Part shown: piece after piece, positions 8,404 through 16,272 of the stretch | Numbering within the stretch: position 1 is the stretch's first letter | Layout: each line of letters opens with the position of its first letter | NCBI GenBank assembly: GCA_015232565.1 | Contig: JADFZK010000033.1 | Span: 1 to 36,099 of the forward strand | Direction: 5' to 3' | DNA from: Candidatus Omnitrophota bacterium | Lineage (GTDB): Bacteria > Omnitrophota > Gorgyraeia > Zapsychrales > Fredricksoniimonadaceae | Length of the DNA stretch: 36,099 nt | Translations under genes and position numbers: made by a program | The notes under the pieces: model-generated | Seen by the model: the letters and a program-made list of their open reading frames with translations, nothing else | What the model was told of the DNA's origin: nothing | The model's database searches: none

Positions 8404-9855
8404 TCATCCCACACTTCCTTCCAGCTTCATTTCCAATAATTTAACCGCTTCCACCGAGAACTCCAAAGGCAAGGTCTTGAAAACTTCCTTACAAAAACCA
8501 TTGATCACCAGCGATATAGCCTCTTCTTTCTCCAGGCCGCGTGATTGCAAATAAAATATCTGATCAGCACTGATACGTGAAGTGGTAGCTTCGTGTTCCA
8601 TAGTCGCCGAATTGTTCTCCACCTCGATATACGGAAAAGTATTCGCGGAACAATTATTGCCGATCAACATGGAATCGCATTGTGAGAAATTGCGGGCATT
8701 ATCGGCCGAGGGCAGGATCTTGACCAGGCCACGGTAACTGTTATGCGAAAAGTCCGAGGATATACCTTTGGAAATAATGGTGCTTTTGGTGTTCTTGCCG
8801 ATATGGATCATCTTGGTGCCGGTATCCGCCAGCATGCGGTTGTTGGTGAGCGCCACCGAGTAGAACTCGCCGACTGAATTGTCGCCCTGAAGTATACAGC
8901 TGGGATATTTCCAGGTAATAGCACTGCCGGCTTCCACCTGGGTCCAGGAGATACGCGAATTACGCCCGGCGCATTTACCGCGTTTGGTAACAAAATTATA
9001 GATCCCGCCGCGGCCTTCCTTATCCCCGGCATACCAGTTCTGAACCGTGGAATATTTTATCTCGGCATCGTCCAGCGCGATCAGCTCCACCACTGCGGCA
9101 TGCAATTGGTTCTCGTCTCGTGCCGGAGCAGTACAGCCCTCCAGATAACTTACATAGGAGCCTTTATCCGCCACAATCAGAGTGCGCTCAAACTGCCCGG
9201 TCTCTTTAGCATTGATCCGGAAATAGGTCGACAGCTCCACCGGACAACGCACCCCGGGAGGGATATAACAAAAAGAGCCATCGGTGAACACCGCAGAATT
9301 AAGCGCCGCAAAGAAGTTATCCTGATAAGGCACCACCGTCCCCAGGTATTTGGCTACCATAGCGGAATGCTTTTGTAAAGCTTCCGAGATCGGGCAAAAG
9401 ATAATGCCAACCTTCTCCAGCTCCGCCTGGTGAGTAGTCCCCACCGAAACACTGTCGAAAACAGCATCTACCGCCACTCCGGTCAAACGCTTTTGTTCAC
9501 TGACCGGGATCCCCAGCTTTTCGAAAGTCTTGACCACTTCCGCATCCACCTCGGCCAGGCTGGCGGGGCCGTCGCCTTTCTTGAGTGGGGCTGAATAATA
9601 ACGGATATCCTGATAATCAATTGGCGCATACTCAAAATTAGGCCAATGCGGCTCCTTCATACCCTGCCAGTGACGAAAAGCCTTTAAACGCCATTCGGCC
9701 ATAAACGCCGGCTCACCCTTTTTAGCAGAAATCAGGCGCACCACATCCTCATTAAGCCCTTTGGGAATAGTATCCGAAGCAACTACCGAAGAAAAGCCGT
9801 ACTTGTAGTCGCCGGTCAACTGATTATCTTTGGAGGGATCACCGTTATTCTGCAT
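8404..9855 (-). CDS. sufB: SufB, Fe-S scaffold complex core subunit
   Basis: SufB is the main scaffold subunit on which nascent clusters form with SufC and SufD. The 483-aa length is typical. Recognisable segments are [17 protein letters not shown] near the N-terminus, [21 protein letters not shown] (about 75-95), [43 protein letters not shown] with its cysteine, YSTVQNWY, and the C-terminal [21 protein letters not shown] region that contacts SufC. The start ATG overlaps the stop of the upstream rrf2 gene by one base (TAATG), so translation is probably coupled. Confidence 0.97.
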   Translation of the reverse strand: MQNNGDPSKDNQLTGDYKYGFSSVVASDTIPKGLNEDVVRLISAKKGEPAFMAEWRLKAFRHWQGMKEPHWPNFEYAPIDYQDIRYYSAPLKKGDGPASLAEVDAEVVKTFEKLGIPVSEQKRLTGVAVDAVFDSVSVGTTHQAELEKVGIIFCPISEALQKHSAMVAKYLGTVVPYQDNFFAALNSAVFTDGSFCYIPPGVRCPVELSTYFRINAKETGQFERTLIVADKGSYVSYLEGCTAPARDENQLHAAVVELIALDDAEIKYSTVQNWYAGDKEGRGGIYNFVTKRGKCAGRNSRISWTQVEAGSAITWKYPSCILQGDNSVGEFYSVALTNNRMLADTGTKMIHIGKNTKSTIISKGISSDFSHNSYRGLVKILPSADNARNFSQCDSMLIGNNCSANTFPYIEVENNSATMEHEATTSRISADQIFYLQSRGLEKEEAISLVINGFCKEVFKTLPLEFSVEAVKLLEMKLEGSVG

Positions 9856-10253
9856 TAAACCATCTCGCTGACTTTAATATCCTTGAATATACGTATTAGC
9901 CGGGCATTAAGCTTAACCATGCCATCTTTAAGGACACAAACATCTTTTCGGCCGCATTTACCATCATCAGAAGTACAATCTGTCACGGATATTGAACCGG
10001 TGACCATCCGGCTAAGTTCAAAGACCGATATTTTCCCGATATCCCCGGTTAAACGATACCCGCCATACGCGCCCTGCACCGCGGAAAGGATCCCGTTCTG
10101 AGTCATGATCTGCAAAACCCGGGAAGTAGGATCGAAAGGCATCCGGAAAGCCGCGCATATCTCTTTAGCGGTAGTCAACGCCGGGGCCGGCTTTTTCTTC
10201 ATGTATTTCAAAGCCGTCAGGGCGTACTTAACTTTCTTATGGATCTTGAACAT
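9855..10253 (-). CDS. Rrf2-family transcriptional regulator (IscR/SufR-like)
   Basis: This 132-aa protein has the Rrf2 winged-helix layout: [15 protein letters not shown] (recognised start of the family), a helix-turn-helix over residues 26-53 and the wing [10 protein letters not shown] (61-70). Three cysteines, Cys93, Cys100 and Cys106, sit where IscR binds its Fe-S cluster (spacing 6 and 5 residues), so it probably senses cluster status. It lies between nfu and sufB in the same operon, and the operon promoter carries two palindromes, which fits negative autoregulation. IscR-like versus SufR-like naming cannot be settled from sequence. Confidence 0.9.
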   Translation of the reverse strand: MFKIHKKVKYALTALKYMKKKPAPALTTAKEICAAFRMPFDPTSRVLQIMTQNGILSAVQGAYGGYRLTGDIGKISVFELSRMVTGSISVTDCTSDDGKCGRKDVCVLKDGMVKLNARLIRIFKDIKVSEMV

Positions 10254-10258
10254 AACAA

Positions 10259-10807
10259 TTATCCCATTTCTACGACGATCTCGGGATCATACTGATCCTG
10301 CAGGACATTCTGGATAGCGTAAAGCGTGCCCATAGCCGCATGAGGACAACAACCGCACGCGCCTTCATAATGAATTGTTAGTACTTTGCCTTCCAGGCTT
10401 ACCACCTGAAGGTCTCCGCCATCCCGTTGTAAAGCCGGGCGGATATTGGCATCCAGTATCTGCTCAATACGGCCCAGGTCGCCCCCCGGTCCAAAAGCCG
10501 GTTTAACTGTTTCAACAACGCTAAAATCAGGGTCATGCGCGGCAATATTGGCAGTTATTACTGCCTTAACATTTTGTTCCAGCACGTCCCAATCGGCCGA
10601 GCCGTCCTGGGTAACCGTAATAAAATGATTGGCAAAATAGACCTCGGAAACATTAGGCAGTTTAAGAATGGCGGCCGCGAGCGCGTTCTGGCCGGCAGCG
10701 GATCCCCGCTTGTATACCGCGCTGTCCTTGCTTTTGACAACAGCATTTAATACAAACTTGAAAGCGTTCGGATTCGGAGTAGGTTGAATTGTGATCTTGT
10801 GGTCCAT
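10259..10807 (-). CDS. Nfu-type Fe-S carrier protein (Nfu N-terminal + NifU-like C-terminal domains)
   Basis: The 182-aa protein combines an Nfu N-terminal domain (IQPTPNPNAFKFVLN, residues 7-21; scaffold fold to about 95) with a NifU-like thioredoxin-fold domain from about 110. The latter holds a CxxC cluster ligand pair, Cys151 and Cys154 in GACGCCPHA, followed by GTLYAIQNVLQ. Such proteins carry assembled [4Fe-4S] clusters to apo-targets. It is the first gene of the SUF operon; rrf2 follows after 5 nt. AAGGAG 6 nt upstream of ATG 10807 sets the start. An extra Cys153 inside the CxxC makes a CGCC motif. Confidence 0.92.
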   Translation of the reverse strand: MDHKITIQPTPNPNAFKFVLNAVVKSKDSAVYKRGSAAGQNALAAAILKLPNVSEVYFANHFITVTQDGSADWDVLEQNVKAVITANIAAHDPDFSVVETVKPAFGPGGDLGRIEQILDANIRPALQRDGGDLQVVSLEGKVLTIHYEGACGCCPHAAMGTLYAIQNVLQDQYDPEIVVEMG

Positions 10808-10844
10808 TGCAAGCTCCTTGGTAAATAGTTTTGCTAAGTAAGTT

Positions 10845-10887
10845 AATATAAAGCTTAATTAAGCATCTGTCAATGCGTTAATTAACG
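10845..10887 (-). promoter_or_regulatory. Promoter and paired palindromic operators of the nfu-rrf2-suf operon
   Basis: On the minus strand TTGACA (10868-10873), a 17-nt spacer and TATATT (10845-10850) form a near-consensus sigma70 promoter, with a start near 10838. A perfect palindrome GCTTAATTAAGC (10853-10864) fills the spacer, and a second, CGTTAATTAACG (10876-10887), lies just upstream of the -35. Their centres are 23 bp apart, about two helical turns. This is a typical repressor layout; the Rrf2 protein of the operon is the obvious candidate (inference). Confidence 0.75.
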
Positions 10888-10918
10888 ACTCACTTTCATA
10901 TCCAGAATATTCCTGAAT

Positions 10919-12718
10919 CTAGCGGTCAAAAAGTTCGGCGGTCTCGGTAACACTGGATTTGGTTAGTAGGTCGGCGGCAAACAGCGTCGCTTTGCGGGTG
11001 TCTATTGTGTTAACACTATGCTGGATCTTGGGCAGGTAACTGGCATCCAGGCTGAACTTGCGAACGCCGATACCAATAAAAAAAGGAATATACCGCGGGT
11101 CATGTGCCATATCACCACAAATCGATATGTCACGCTGATAGAGGCTGGCGGCATCGACCACGCGCTTTATACCCCGCAAGACAGCGGGATGATGCGGAAA
11201 ATAGAATTCGGCAACTTTCTCGTTCGTACGATCCACTGCCAACATATATTGTATGAGATCATTAGTGCCAATAGAAAGAAAATCCGCAGTTGAGGCCAAT
11301 TCCTCAATAACCGCCAATATTGAAGGCACCTCGATCATCGCCCCGATGCGGGGCTTACGCTGGTAAGGCCGGCGATTTAAATGCAAAGCCCGCGAACATT
11401 CTGCCACCATCTCCCGCGCAGCTACAAACTCGTCAACCGACGATATCATTGGGAACATGATGCGCAAGTCGGCATCGAAACCGGCCCGCAAGATGGCCCT
11501 TATCTGGTGCGCAAAGATATCCCGGTTCTTCAGGGAGAACCGGATAGAACGCAGTCCCAGGAATGGATTAGCCTCCCGGGTACCGTCATAATATGAAAGC
11601 ATCTTGTCGCCACCCACATCCAAAGTACGAAAAGTGATCTCGCGGCCCTTCATGCCCTCTACCAGGCGGCGGTAGATCACATATTGCTCTTCTTCGGATG
11701 GAAAATCCCCGCGGAGCAAGAAAGGAAATTCACTGCGGTACAGCCCCACACCCTCGGCCTTAAATGCCTTGGCCACTGCCAGATCAGCCAACAGATTGAT
11801 ATTGGCCAGTAATACTATCCTTACGCCGTCTTTAGTGCGGGTTTCCTCACGCAAGGTTTTCAAGATCCGCTTAACATCAAGTCGTGATGCTTCCCTGGAC
11901 CGGAAGGCGCGCACCACATCACTATCAGGATCTATAGAAATATTCCCCATAGCTCCGTCCAGCAATATACAAGAACCATTTTTTACGTTCATCAGGCGCG
12001 GCTCATTGGCAATAACCAATGGAATATTTACCGAGCGCGCCAGTACCGCAACATGCGCGGTAACACCGCCCGAAAGTAGTATAATCCCGGCCGCATTCTG
12101 CAAACTGAGCTTCATTATATCCGAAGGCAATAATTCACGAGCGATCACGATCTTGCCGTCAAAGCGGTCATCCAGTTCTGAACTGCCAATCATATTGGCT
12201 AGAATTCGACGGCCAACATCTATTACATCATAACGTTTTTCACGCACATATTCATTGGCCATACTGTCAAATCGCGCCACATAGTCCTCAACAATATCAC
12301 GTACCGCTTCCTGAGGCGCGATTCCCCGGCCGATAAGTGCCTCAACAGCTCCCAGCAGGGTCCGGTCCTTAAGCATCATTATCTGAGCCGAAAAGATCAA
12401 TGACACTACATCGGGCAATTTCTTTGCTACCGCCCTATGCATTCCATGCAATTCCTTCTCGGACAAAGCAACTCCACGCTGGAAATCAGCCATAGTTAAC
12501 GGCCGGCTGGTTTTACAGACCTTAAGATCACCTAGTAAAAGCGGAGCAAAAACTATCGATGCGCCCACAGCAAAGCCTTCCGCGCCAACCTGGCCTTTGA
12601 CGAACTTTAGTCGTAGCGGCTTGGCTGCTAACCTGTCAACGTTCTTACGCTCGTCAAATGAAAATAGCGCGCCTGATCTTGCCAAACCTCTAACCGGAAG
12701 AAAGGCATCTCGTTTCAT
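10919..12718 (-). CDS. ptsP: Phosphoenolpyruvate-protein phosphotransferase (PTS enzyme I family)
   Basis: Enzyme I takes phosphate from PEP onto a histidine and passes it to HPr. The active histidine lies in GGVTAHVAVLAR. Downstream are the PEP-binding barrel motifs GLYRSEFPFLLRGDFPSEEEQ, FRTLDVGGDK, NPFLGLRSIRF, MIEVPS, SIGTNDLIQYMLAVDR and the catalytic cysteine motif ICGDMAHDP. No GAF domain is present, so it is not a full-length PtsP of the nitrogen PTS. The family symbol is used loosely. Start is uncertain: ATG 12718 has a weak GAAAG Shine-Dalgarno and gives 599 aa; ATG 12748 and TTG 12760 are alternatives. No HPr or sugar permease is in the window, so a regulatory PTS is likely (inference). 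Confidence 0.9.
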   Translation of the reverse strand: MKRDAFLPVRGLARSGALFSFDERKNVDRLAAKPLRLKFVKGQVGAEGFAVGASIVFAPLLLGDLKVCKTSRPLTMADFQRGVALSEKELHGMHRAVAKKLPDVVSLIFSAQIMMLKDRTLLGAVEALIGRGIAPQEAVRDIVEDYVARFDSMANEYVREKRYDVIDVGRRILANMIGSSELDDRFDGKIVIARELLPSDIMKLSLQNAAGIILLSGGVTAHVAVLARSVNIPLVIANEPRLMNVKNGSCILLDGAMGNISIDPDSDVVRAFRSREASRLDVKRILKTLREETRTKDGVRIVLLANINLLADLAVAKAFKAEGVGLYRSEFPFLLRGDFPSEEEQYVIYRRLVEGMKGREITFRTLDVGGDKMLSYYDGTREANPFLGLRSIRFSLKNRDIFAHQIRAILRAGFDADLRIMFPMISSVDEFVAAREMVAECSRALHLNRRPYQRKPRIGAMIEVPSILAVIEELASTADFLSIGTNDLIQYMLAVDRTNEKVAEFYFPHHPAVLRGIKRVVDAASLYQRDISICGDMAHDPRYIPFFIGIGVRKFSLDASYLPKIQHSVNTIDTRKATLFAADLLTKSSVTETAELFDR

Positions 12719-12767
12719 AACAATTCTTTCAGAATTCTTGAGGGTCATAGAATACGACAAGAATTAC

Positions 12768-12817
12768 GCGCATTGATACTTTCTGATCCATACGAAATCA
12801 GTAAAGTATCAATGCGC
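12768..12817. repeat. Long perfect inverted repeat between the BON gene and the enzyme I gene
   Basis: Arms of 15 nt (GCGCATTGATACTTT at 12768-12782 and its exact complement at 12803-12817) enclose CTGAT (12783-12787) and ATCAG (12797-12801). The structure is a 20-bp hairpin with one bulged base and a 9-nt loop. Neither side has a T-run, so it is not a standard intrinsic terminator. It lies 11 nt after the BON stop and up to 8 nt before the earliest enzyme I start codon. Confidence 0.8.
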
Positions 12818-12828
12818 ATAATCAGGTA

Positions 12829-13617
12829 TTACGTTTTGCTAAGAACGGGATCAGCAATGGTCATATTATTGATCACATTGGTAACACCGTTAACATCATT
12901 GGCTAACTTGCTGACCAAGGCTTTTTCAGCATCGTTCCGCGCTACACCGCTAATAGTGACCACACCTTCACTGGTAGCGACTTTGGTATTGATAGCGCTA
13001 GTCGAATGATGCGACCACAACCCTACTTTAACCTGAGCAGTTATGGAAGCATCATCGATCTTTTCGCCCATCGTCTGACCGGCATTTTCCGGAGCTTTGG
13101 CAATGGTCATCTCGTTCGTTACACTCTTTACACCTTCAACATCCTTGGCGTATTCTCCGGCCAGATCTTTTTGCGCCTGGGACAAAGCCTCGCCTTTCAA
13201 GGTCACAAAACCATCAGTAACCCCGACCTCGGTCTTGAACGCGTTGACATTGCGATGAAACAACAAAGCCGTTTTAACTTTAAGGCCTACCCAACCATCC
13301 GAATTCTCGACCGGACGCTCACCTTTTACCGCCAGCTGATTATCCACGCTCTTGACACCAGGCAGATTTGCCACCGTCTCCTGAGCTACCGAACGATGTG
13401 ATTCCTCGGAAACACTGCCGGTCAAAGTAACTGCCCCATCAACGGACCGGGTATTAATCGTGTCATTTAACAGGTAGGTCTTGTAAACATACGAATTACG
13501 GGCAGAAGCCTCAATACGGCTATCGGTCTCGGACGCCAACACCGCACCGGCAGAAACACCGGCCAAAATTAACCCCGCCGCTACAACTCCAAACGATCTG
13601 GTAAAATTGATCTTCAT
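12829..13617 (-). CDS. Exported protein with three BON domains (OsmY-like)
   Basis: The 262-aa protein has a signal peptide (residues 1-28, hydrophobic VVAAGLILAGVSAGAVLA) and three BON repeats at about 33-100, 108-175 and 190-257. Each contains the xxGxVTLxGxV turn followed by A...VAxxLPGVKSVxNxL (VDGAVTLTGSV, TDGFVTLKGEA, SEGVVTISGVA). BON domains bind phospholipid surfaces; periplasmic OsmY and DolP protect the envelope under stress, but here the exact role is inferred. AAGGATT precedes ATG 13617. It is the last gene of the operon driven from the conserved promoter at 14429-14474, after DUF1328 and entericidin genes, a set typical of envelope-stress loci. Confidence 0.88.
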   Translation of the reverse strand: MKINFTRSFGVVAAGLILAGVSAGAVLASETDSRIEASARNSYVYKTYLLNDTINTRSVDGAVTLTGSVSEESHRSVAQETVANLPGVKSVDNQLAVKGERPVENSDGWVGLKVKTALLFHRNVNAFKTEVGVTDGFVTLKGEALSQAQKDLAGEYAKDVEGVKSVTNEMTIAKAPENAGQTMGEKIDDASITAQVKVGLWSHHSTSAINTKVATSEGVVTISGVARNDAEKALVSKLANDVNGVTNVINNMTIADPVLSKT

Positions 13618-13661
13618 ATAAATCCTTTCTTAATTTTGCTTCAATTATTAAGCGAATCCAT

Positions 13662-13826
13662 TTACACATTACGCGGTCGGCCGAAAATAAAAGTAATGAT
13701 CGCCAAAACCAGAAACACAAAAAAAAGAATCTTGGCTATCTCCACTGCCGAACCTGCAATACTTGTAAATCCCAATAGTGCCGCGATGATCGCGACAACA
13801 AAGAAAGTTACGGCCCAATTTAACAT
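13662..13826 (-). CDS. DUF1328 (YtjA-family) small membrane protein
   Basis: The 54-aa protein [20 protein letters not shown]... has two hydrophobic helices (about 4-21 and 31-49) and the family features [21 protein letters not shown] and a terminal basic GRPRNV. The frame stays open further upstream, but ATG 13826 has an excellent GGGAGG Shine-Dalgarno 6 nt before it and is where the family begins. Function is unknown; homologues are inner-membrane proteins often induced by stress. It lies between the entericidin (55 nt upstream) and BON (44 nt downstream) genes. Confidence 0.9.
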   Translation of the reverse strand: MLNWAVTFFVVAIIAALLGFTSIAGSAVEIAKILFFVFLVLAIITFIFGRPRNV

Positions 13827-13881
13827 ATGCACCTCCCTTCCAACATTACTCCAGGAATACCACTGCCAGCGAACCATATCC

Positions 13882-14016
13882 TTACCTGTCCGCTGTTTTC
13901 TGAATACTTTGCCCGGCATTCTCCATATCTTTCCCGGCGCCTTTGAACATATTGCAGCCTAATGCGGTAGTCATTAAAAAAGCCGCTATAAAAAACATTA
14001 GAAAGTTATTCCGCAT
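13882..14016 (-). CDS. Entericidin-family small lipoprotein, nested in frame at the end of the response-regulator frame
   Basis: The 44-aa product has a lipoprotein signal ([21 protein letters not shown], lipid-accepting Cys21) and the entericidin pattern [18 protein letters not shown]. Entericidins are tiny envelope lipoproteins; E. coli EcnA and EcnB are an antidote and toxin pair, whereas most homologues are of unknown role. ATG 14014-14016 has its own Shine-Dalgarno (AGGAGA, 7 nt upstream), so it can be translated alone. No stop codon separates it from the upstream REC domain (see next entry). The mature part would have to be exported, which argues for independent initiation. Confidence 0.8.
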   Translation of the reverse strand: MRNNFLMFFIAAFLMTTALGCNMFKGAGKDMENAGQSIQKTADR

Positions 14017-14397
14017 ACTGTTATCTCCTATTTCAAAAGATTGATTGATCAAATTTACCAGCTGTTGGTCATTGAACGGCTTTTGCAGAAAACCCACCGC
14101 CCCGATCTCAGCCGCCCGCTCTCTTAGACTGTTATCCTTATCTGCGGTTATAATTATGAACTGACGTTTTGATCCGGACAGCGCCAGCCTTTTCTGTACT
14201 TCCCAACCGTCCAGGCCTGGCATATTAACATCCAGTACCAGGCAACCCGGATCAGTGTCGGTAACAGCCGCAAAGAACTCCCCGCCCGACAAGAATGTTT
14301 CTACTGTAAATCCGAAAGTCGATAAAAGGCATTTCAAAGAACGGCAAACCGATTCGTCATCATCAACAATATAAACCTTCTTGCTATCTGTATTCAC
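13882..14397 (-). CDS. CheY-like response regulator reading through in frame into entericidin
   Basis: From GTG 14397 (GGAGG 4 nt upstream) the frame encodes a REC domain of about 127 aa: VDDDES acid pocket, phosphoacceptor Asp56 in [15 protein letters not shown], Thr near 83 in IIITADK, and the switch Lys in FLQKPF. Its close paralogue at 23373-23762 stops soon after the matching LINxxxE, but this one continues without a stop into the 44-aa entericidin, giving 171 aa. A fused product would have an internal signal peptide after a cytoplasmic domain. I read it either as loss of the REC stop codon with internal re-initiation, or as a real fusion. There is no output domain. The conserved promoter at 14429-14474 drives it. 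Confidence 0.75.
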   Translation of the reverse strand: MNTDSKKVYIVDDDESVCRSLKCLLSTFGFTVETFLSGGEFFAAVTDTDPGCLVLDVNMPGLDGWEVQKRLALSGSKRQFIIITADKDNSLRERAAEIGAVGFLQKPFNDQQLVNLINQSFEIGDNSMRNNFLMFFIAAFLMTTALGCNMFKGAGKDMENAGQSIQKTADR

Positions 14398-14428
14398 TTT
14401 TCCTCCTTCCTGTTTGACCGATAGGTTC

Positions 14429-14474
14429 ATATTAAAGTGTCCCGCCTGCCAAAACAATTGAACCTGGGTATAAC
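14429..14474 (-). promoter_or_regulatory. Conserved promoter/operator, copy A (response regulator-entericidin-DUF1328-BON)
   Basis: Plus-strand element CAATTGAACCTGGGTATAAC at 14455-14474 overlaps the -35 box by 3 nt. On the minus strand: TTGTTT (14452-14457), 17-nt spacer, TAATAT (14429-14434). The predicted start near 14422 is 25 nt before the GTG. The 20-mer is identical to copy C. Confidence 0.8.
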
Positions 14475-14562
14475 CATGGATGACGCATAGTCAATCCTCG
14501 ACGTAGAATATGAATAAGCGTTTTCAAGATAGTTGATAAAGATTAAGAATAAGAAGCGGGAA

Positions 14563-15135
14563 TCAAGGCTGGCGGGAGAGTTTGCGCAGCTCGTATTCTA
14601 CGTATCCGGAGAGGATCTCGGCCACTTTAGCGGGAGGCTGAACCACGAAATAATGCGAGATGATCGCATGCGCAATTTCATGGCCCAGCACTTCCTTAGT
14701 AAAATGTTCGGCGCTGATATAAATCGTGTTCATTTCATAAACATAAAACGATGGCGCCTCCACTTCACGATCGAGCACTACCCGGGCAACGCTCTTAAGA
14801 TGAGCATCATTACGGCAGATCTTAAGCATACAACGCAGACTGTAAAGATTCATGTCCAAAGTCGCAGCGATACGGCTATAGAGGGCATCCAGGACCACCG
14901 GCAGATTGTCACCTTTTATGCCCGGCTCGTTAACCAAAAGAGCTTCCCCAAGCCCGACATCCAGACTTTGGAACAAAGCCGTCAAATCGACCTGTGGATC
15001 AGAATAAATAAGAAAATGGGCACTTTCGAGCTTTTGACCCGTAGGGAAAGAATCGTCTGCCGCGGCCGCCAGGGACGCGGCAGACCAAACACAAAAGAAG
15101 AATACAACTATCCTGGTAAAGTGCATTCGGCGCAT
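14563..15135 (-). CDS. Exported HExxH putative metalloprotease, last gene of the TPS operon
   Basis: The 190-aa protein has a signal peptide (hydrophobic IVVFFFCVWSAASLAAA, cleavage near residue 26) and a zincin motif, GHEIAHAI, with His152, Glu153 and His156. A helix rich in acids follows (AEILSGYVEYE, 172-182), where a gluzincin would place its third ligand. Two cysteines (102 and 107) could form a disulfide. I recognise no named family; secreted HExxH proteins of this size are known from environmental bacteria. It starts at ATG 15135, directly after the stop of the HAMP gene, so it belongs to the tpsBA operon. It could process or trim the exported TpsA protein (inference). Confidence 0.7.
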   Translation of the reverse strand: MRRMHFTRIVVFFFCVWSAASLAAAADDSFPTGQKLESAHFLIYSDPQVDLTALFQSLDVGLGEALLVNEPGIKGDNLPVVLDALYSRIAATLDMNLYSLRCMLKICRNDAHLKSVARVVLDREVEAPSFYVYEMNTIYISAEHFTKEVLGHEIAHAIISHYFVVQPPAKVAEILSGYVEYELRKLSRQP

Positions 15136-15681
15136 TTAGGTTTTAAAGAACCCGATATTACTGGCTATTACCTGGATATCCTTGTCGAATACATTGCCTT
15201 CTTTATTTTTGAAGGTGGCAATACTGGCCTTGGTCAGATTGATCTGCTGGCGTACCGCAACGATCATAGCATTCATTTCGACAGCCAGGTCTTGTAATTG
15301 ATCATAATCACGAATATGGACATCCCGGGAAAAATCACCTTCCTTAAGGCCCTGAATGACACTTCTAAAATGATACAAAGGCCCGGCGATCTTATGCGAG
15401 AACAACAAAGTCACCACTATAGTGGCAAGACCGACTATGACCATTACTATAAGCCCGGTCTGAACCAGAACCGGAAAAAGAAAATCCCCGGTCGGCCGTA
15501 CCATTACCTGCGAGTTTACAATAGCTACAGTGGTAGAAGCCTTACCCCAAAAATAGAGTATGATTATGGTCAACACCCCGCTAAAAACCACCAAAAGACA
15601 GAACTGAATAATAAACCTGGACTGAAAATCTTTGTTAATAAAATAGTTCCGGCGCTGATCGCGCGCTTTTATATCCGCCAT
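15136..15681 (-). CDS. Two-helix inner-membrane HAMP-domain protein
   Basis: The 181-aa protein has transmembrane helices at about 24-44 (FCLLVVFSGVLTIIILYFW) and 72-95 (GLIVMVIVGLATIVVTLLF). A short periplasmic segment lies between them, and a HAMP domain follows (HKIAGPLYHFRSVIQGLKEGDF to about 150). There is no kinase, cyclase or methyl-accepting output domain, so it transmits or scaffolds rather than catalyses. A TTG further upstream overlaps the chaperone gene; ATG 15681 has a perfect GGAGG 5 nt before it and is preferred. Homologous two-helix HAMP proteins are annotated only as HAMP or methyl-accepting-like. It lies within the TPS operon. Confidence 0.75.
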   Translation of the reverse strand: MADIKARDQRRNYFINKDFQSRFIIQFCLLVVFSGVLTIIILYFWGKASTTVAIVNSQVMVRPTGDFLFPVLVQTGLIVMVIVGLATIVVTLLFSHKIAGPLYHFRSVIQGLKEGDFSRDVHIRDYDQLQDLAVEMNAMIVAVRQQINLTKASIATFKNKEGNVFDKDIQVIASNIGFFKT

Positions 15682-15695
15682 TATTTCCTCCGGGT

Positions 15696-16271
15696 TCAAC
15701 CAGCATTCTTATTCTTCTTTATATCATTCGCAATCGGATAAGCGCTATTTACCTCAATATTAGCTTCATTATAGATACGCGTTACCCATTGTTCCATGGC
15801 TTTATTCTCCTCGGCACGATTCAGCGACCATTTGATCTGCGCATACATCTGGTCGTAAGTCTTATTAGCCTTGCCGGCCGTGGATAATTTCTTGTACTCC
15901 GCCTCAATGGCGGCATCCGAGACCATTACCGAGCTGGCAATTTCCCGGTCTTTCTGATCGATCGCTCTTTGCAGCAGGGACTGCTCCCAGAAACGCTCGA
16001 CCATCAACAGGAACTCCTGGTCCTTATCCAACCCTTTAGCATGAGCGTCCTGCAGGATCAATTTACGCCTCACCAGAGAAGATAGAAAATCTTTCCTGGC
16101 TTCCTGGGTATCCACAGCCGCAAAAGCGGAATTCTTAAAGTCACGCTCGAAGCCTTCCGCAGTAATGGCATAGTTATTGATCCTAACCAGATAAGGCTTT
16201 TGACGGTCTTTAAGCAGAAAACCTGCCGCAACCAATGCCAGTATAACTGAGCAGCCAATAATCATTTTCAT
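15696..16271 (-). CDS. SurA N-terminal-like periplasmic chaperone
   Basis: The 191-aa protein has an N-terminal membrane anchor or signal (MKMIIGCSVILALVAAGFLL). Its helical domain resembles the SurA/PrsA/SurA_N_3 N-terminal domain: VRINNYAITAEGFERDF, RKDFLSSLVRRKLILQDAHAKGLDKDQEFLLMVERFWEQSLLQRAI (key features: FL..LV.RKLI...A...GL). A parvulin PPIase domain is absent. SurA-type chaperones guard unfolded outer-membrane proteins and TPS partners in the periplasm. It begins one base after the tpsA stop, which supports a role in handling TpsA or TpsB. Confidence 0.75.
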   Translation of the reverse strand: MKMIIGCSVILALVAAGFLLKDRQKPYLVRINNYAITAEGFERDFKNSAFAAVDTQEARKDFLSSLVRRKLILQDAHAKGLDKDQEFLLMVERFWEQSLLQRAIDQKDREIASSVMVSDAAIEAEYKKLSTAGKANKTYDQMYAQIKWSLNRAEENKAMEQWVTRIYNEANIEVNSAYPIANDIKKNKNAG

Positions 16272-16272
16272 G

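Noticed and set aside
14533-15297. Long plus-strand frame (254 aa) opposite the HExxH gene
   Set aside because: The minus-strand genes have signal peptide, zinc motif and Shine-Dalgarno signals; the plus frame has none.
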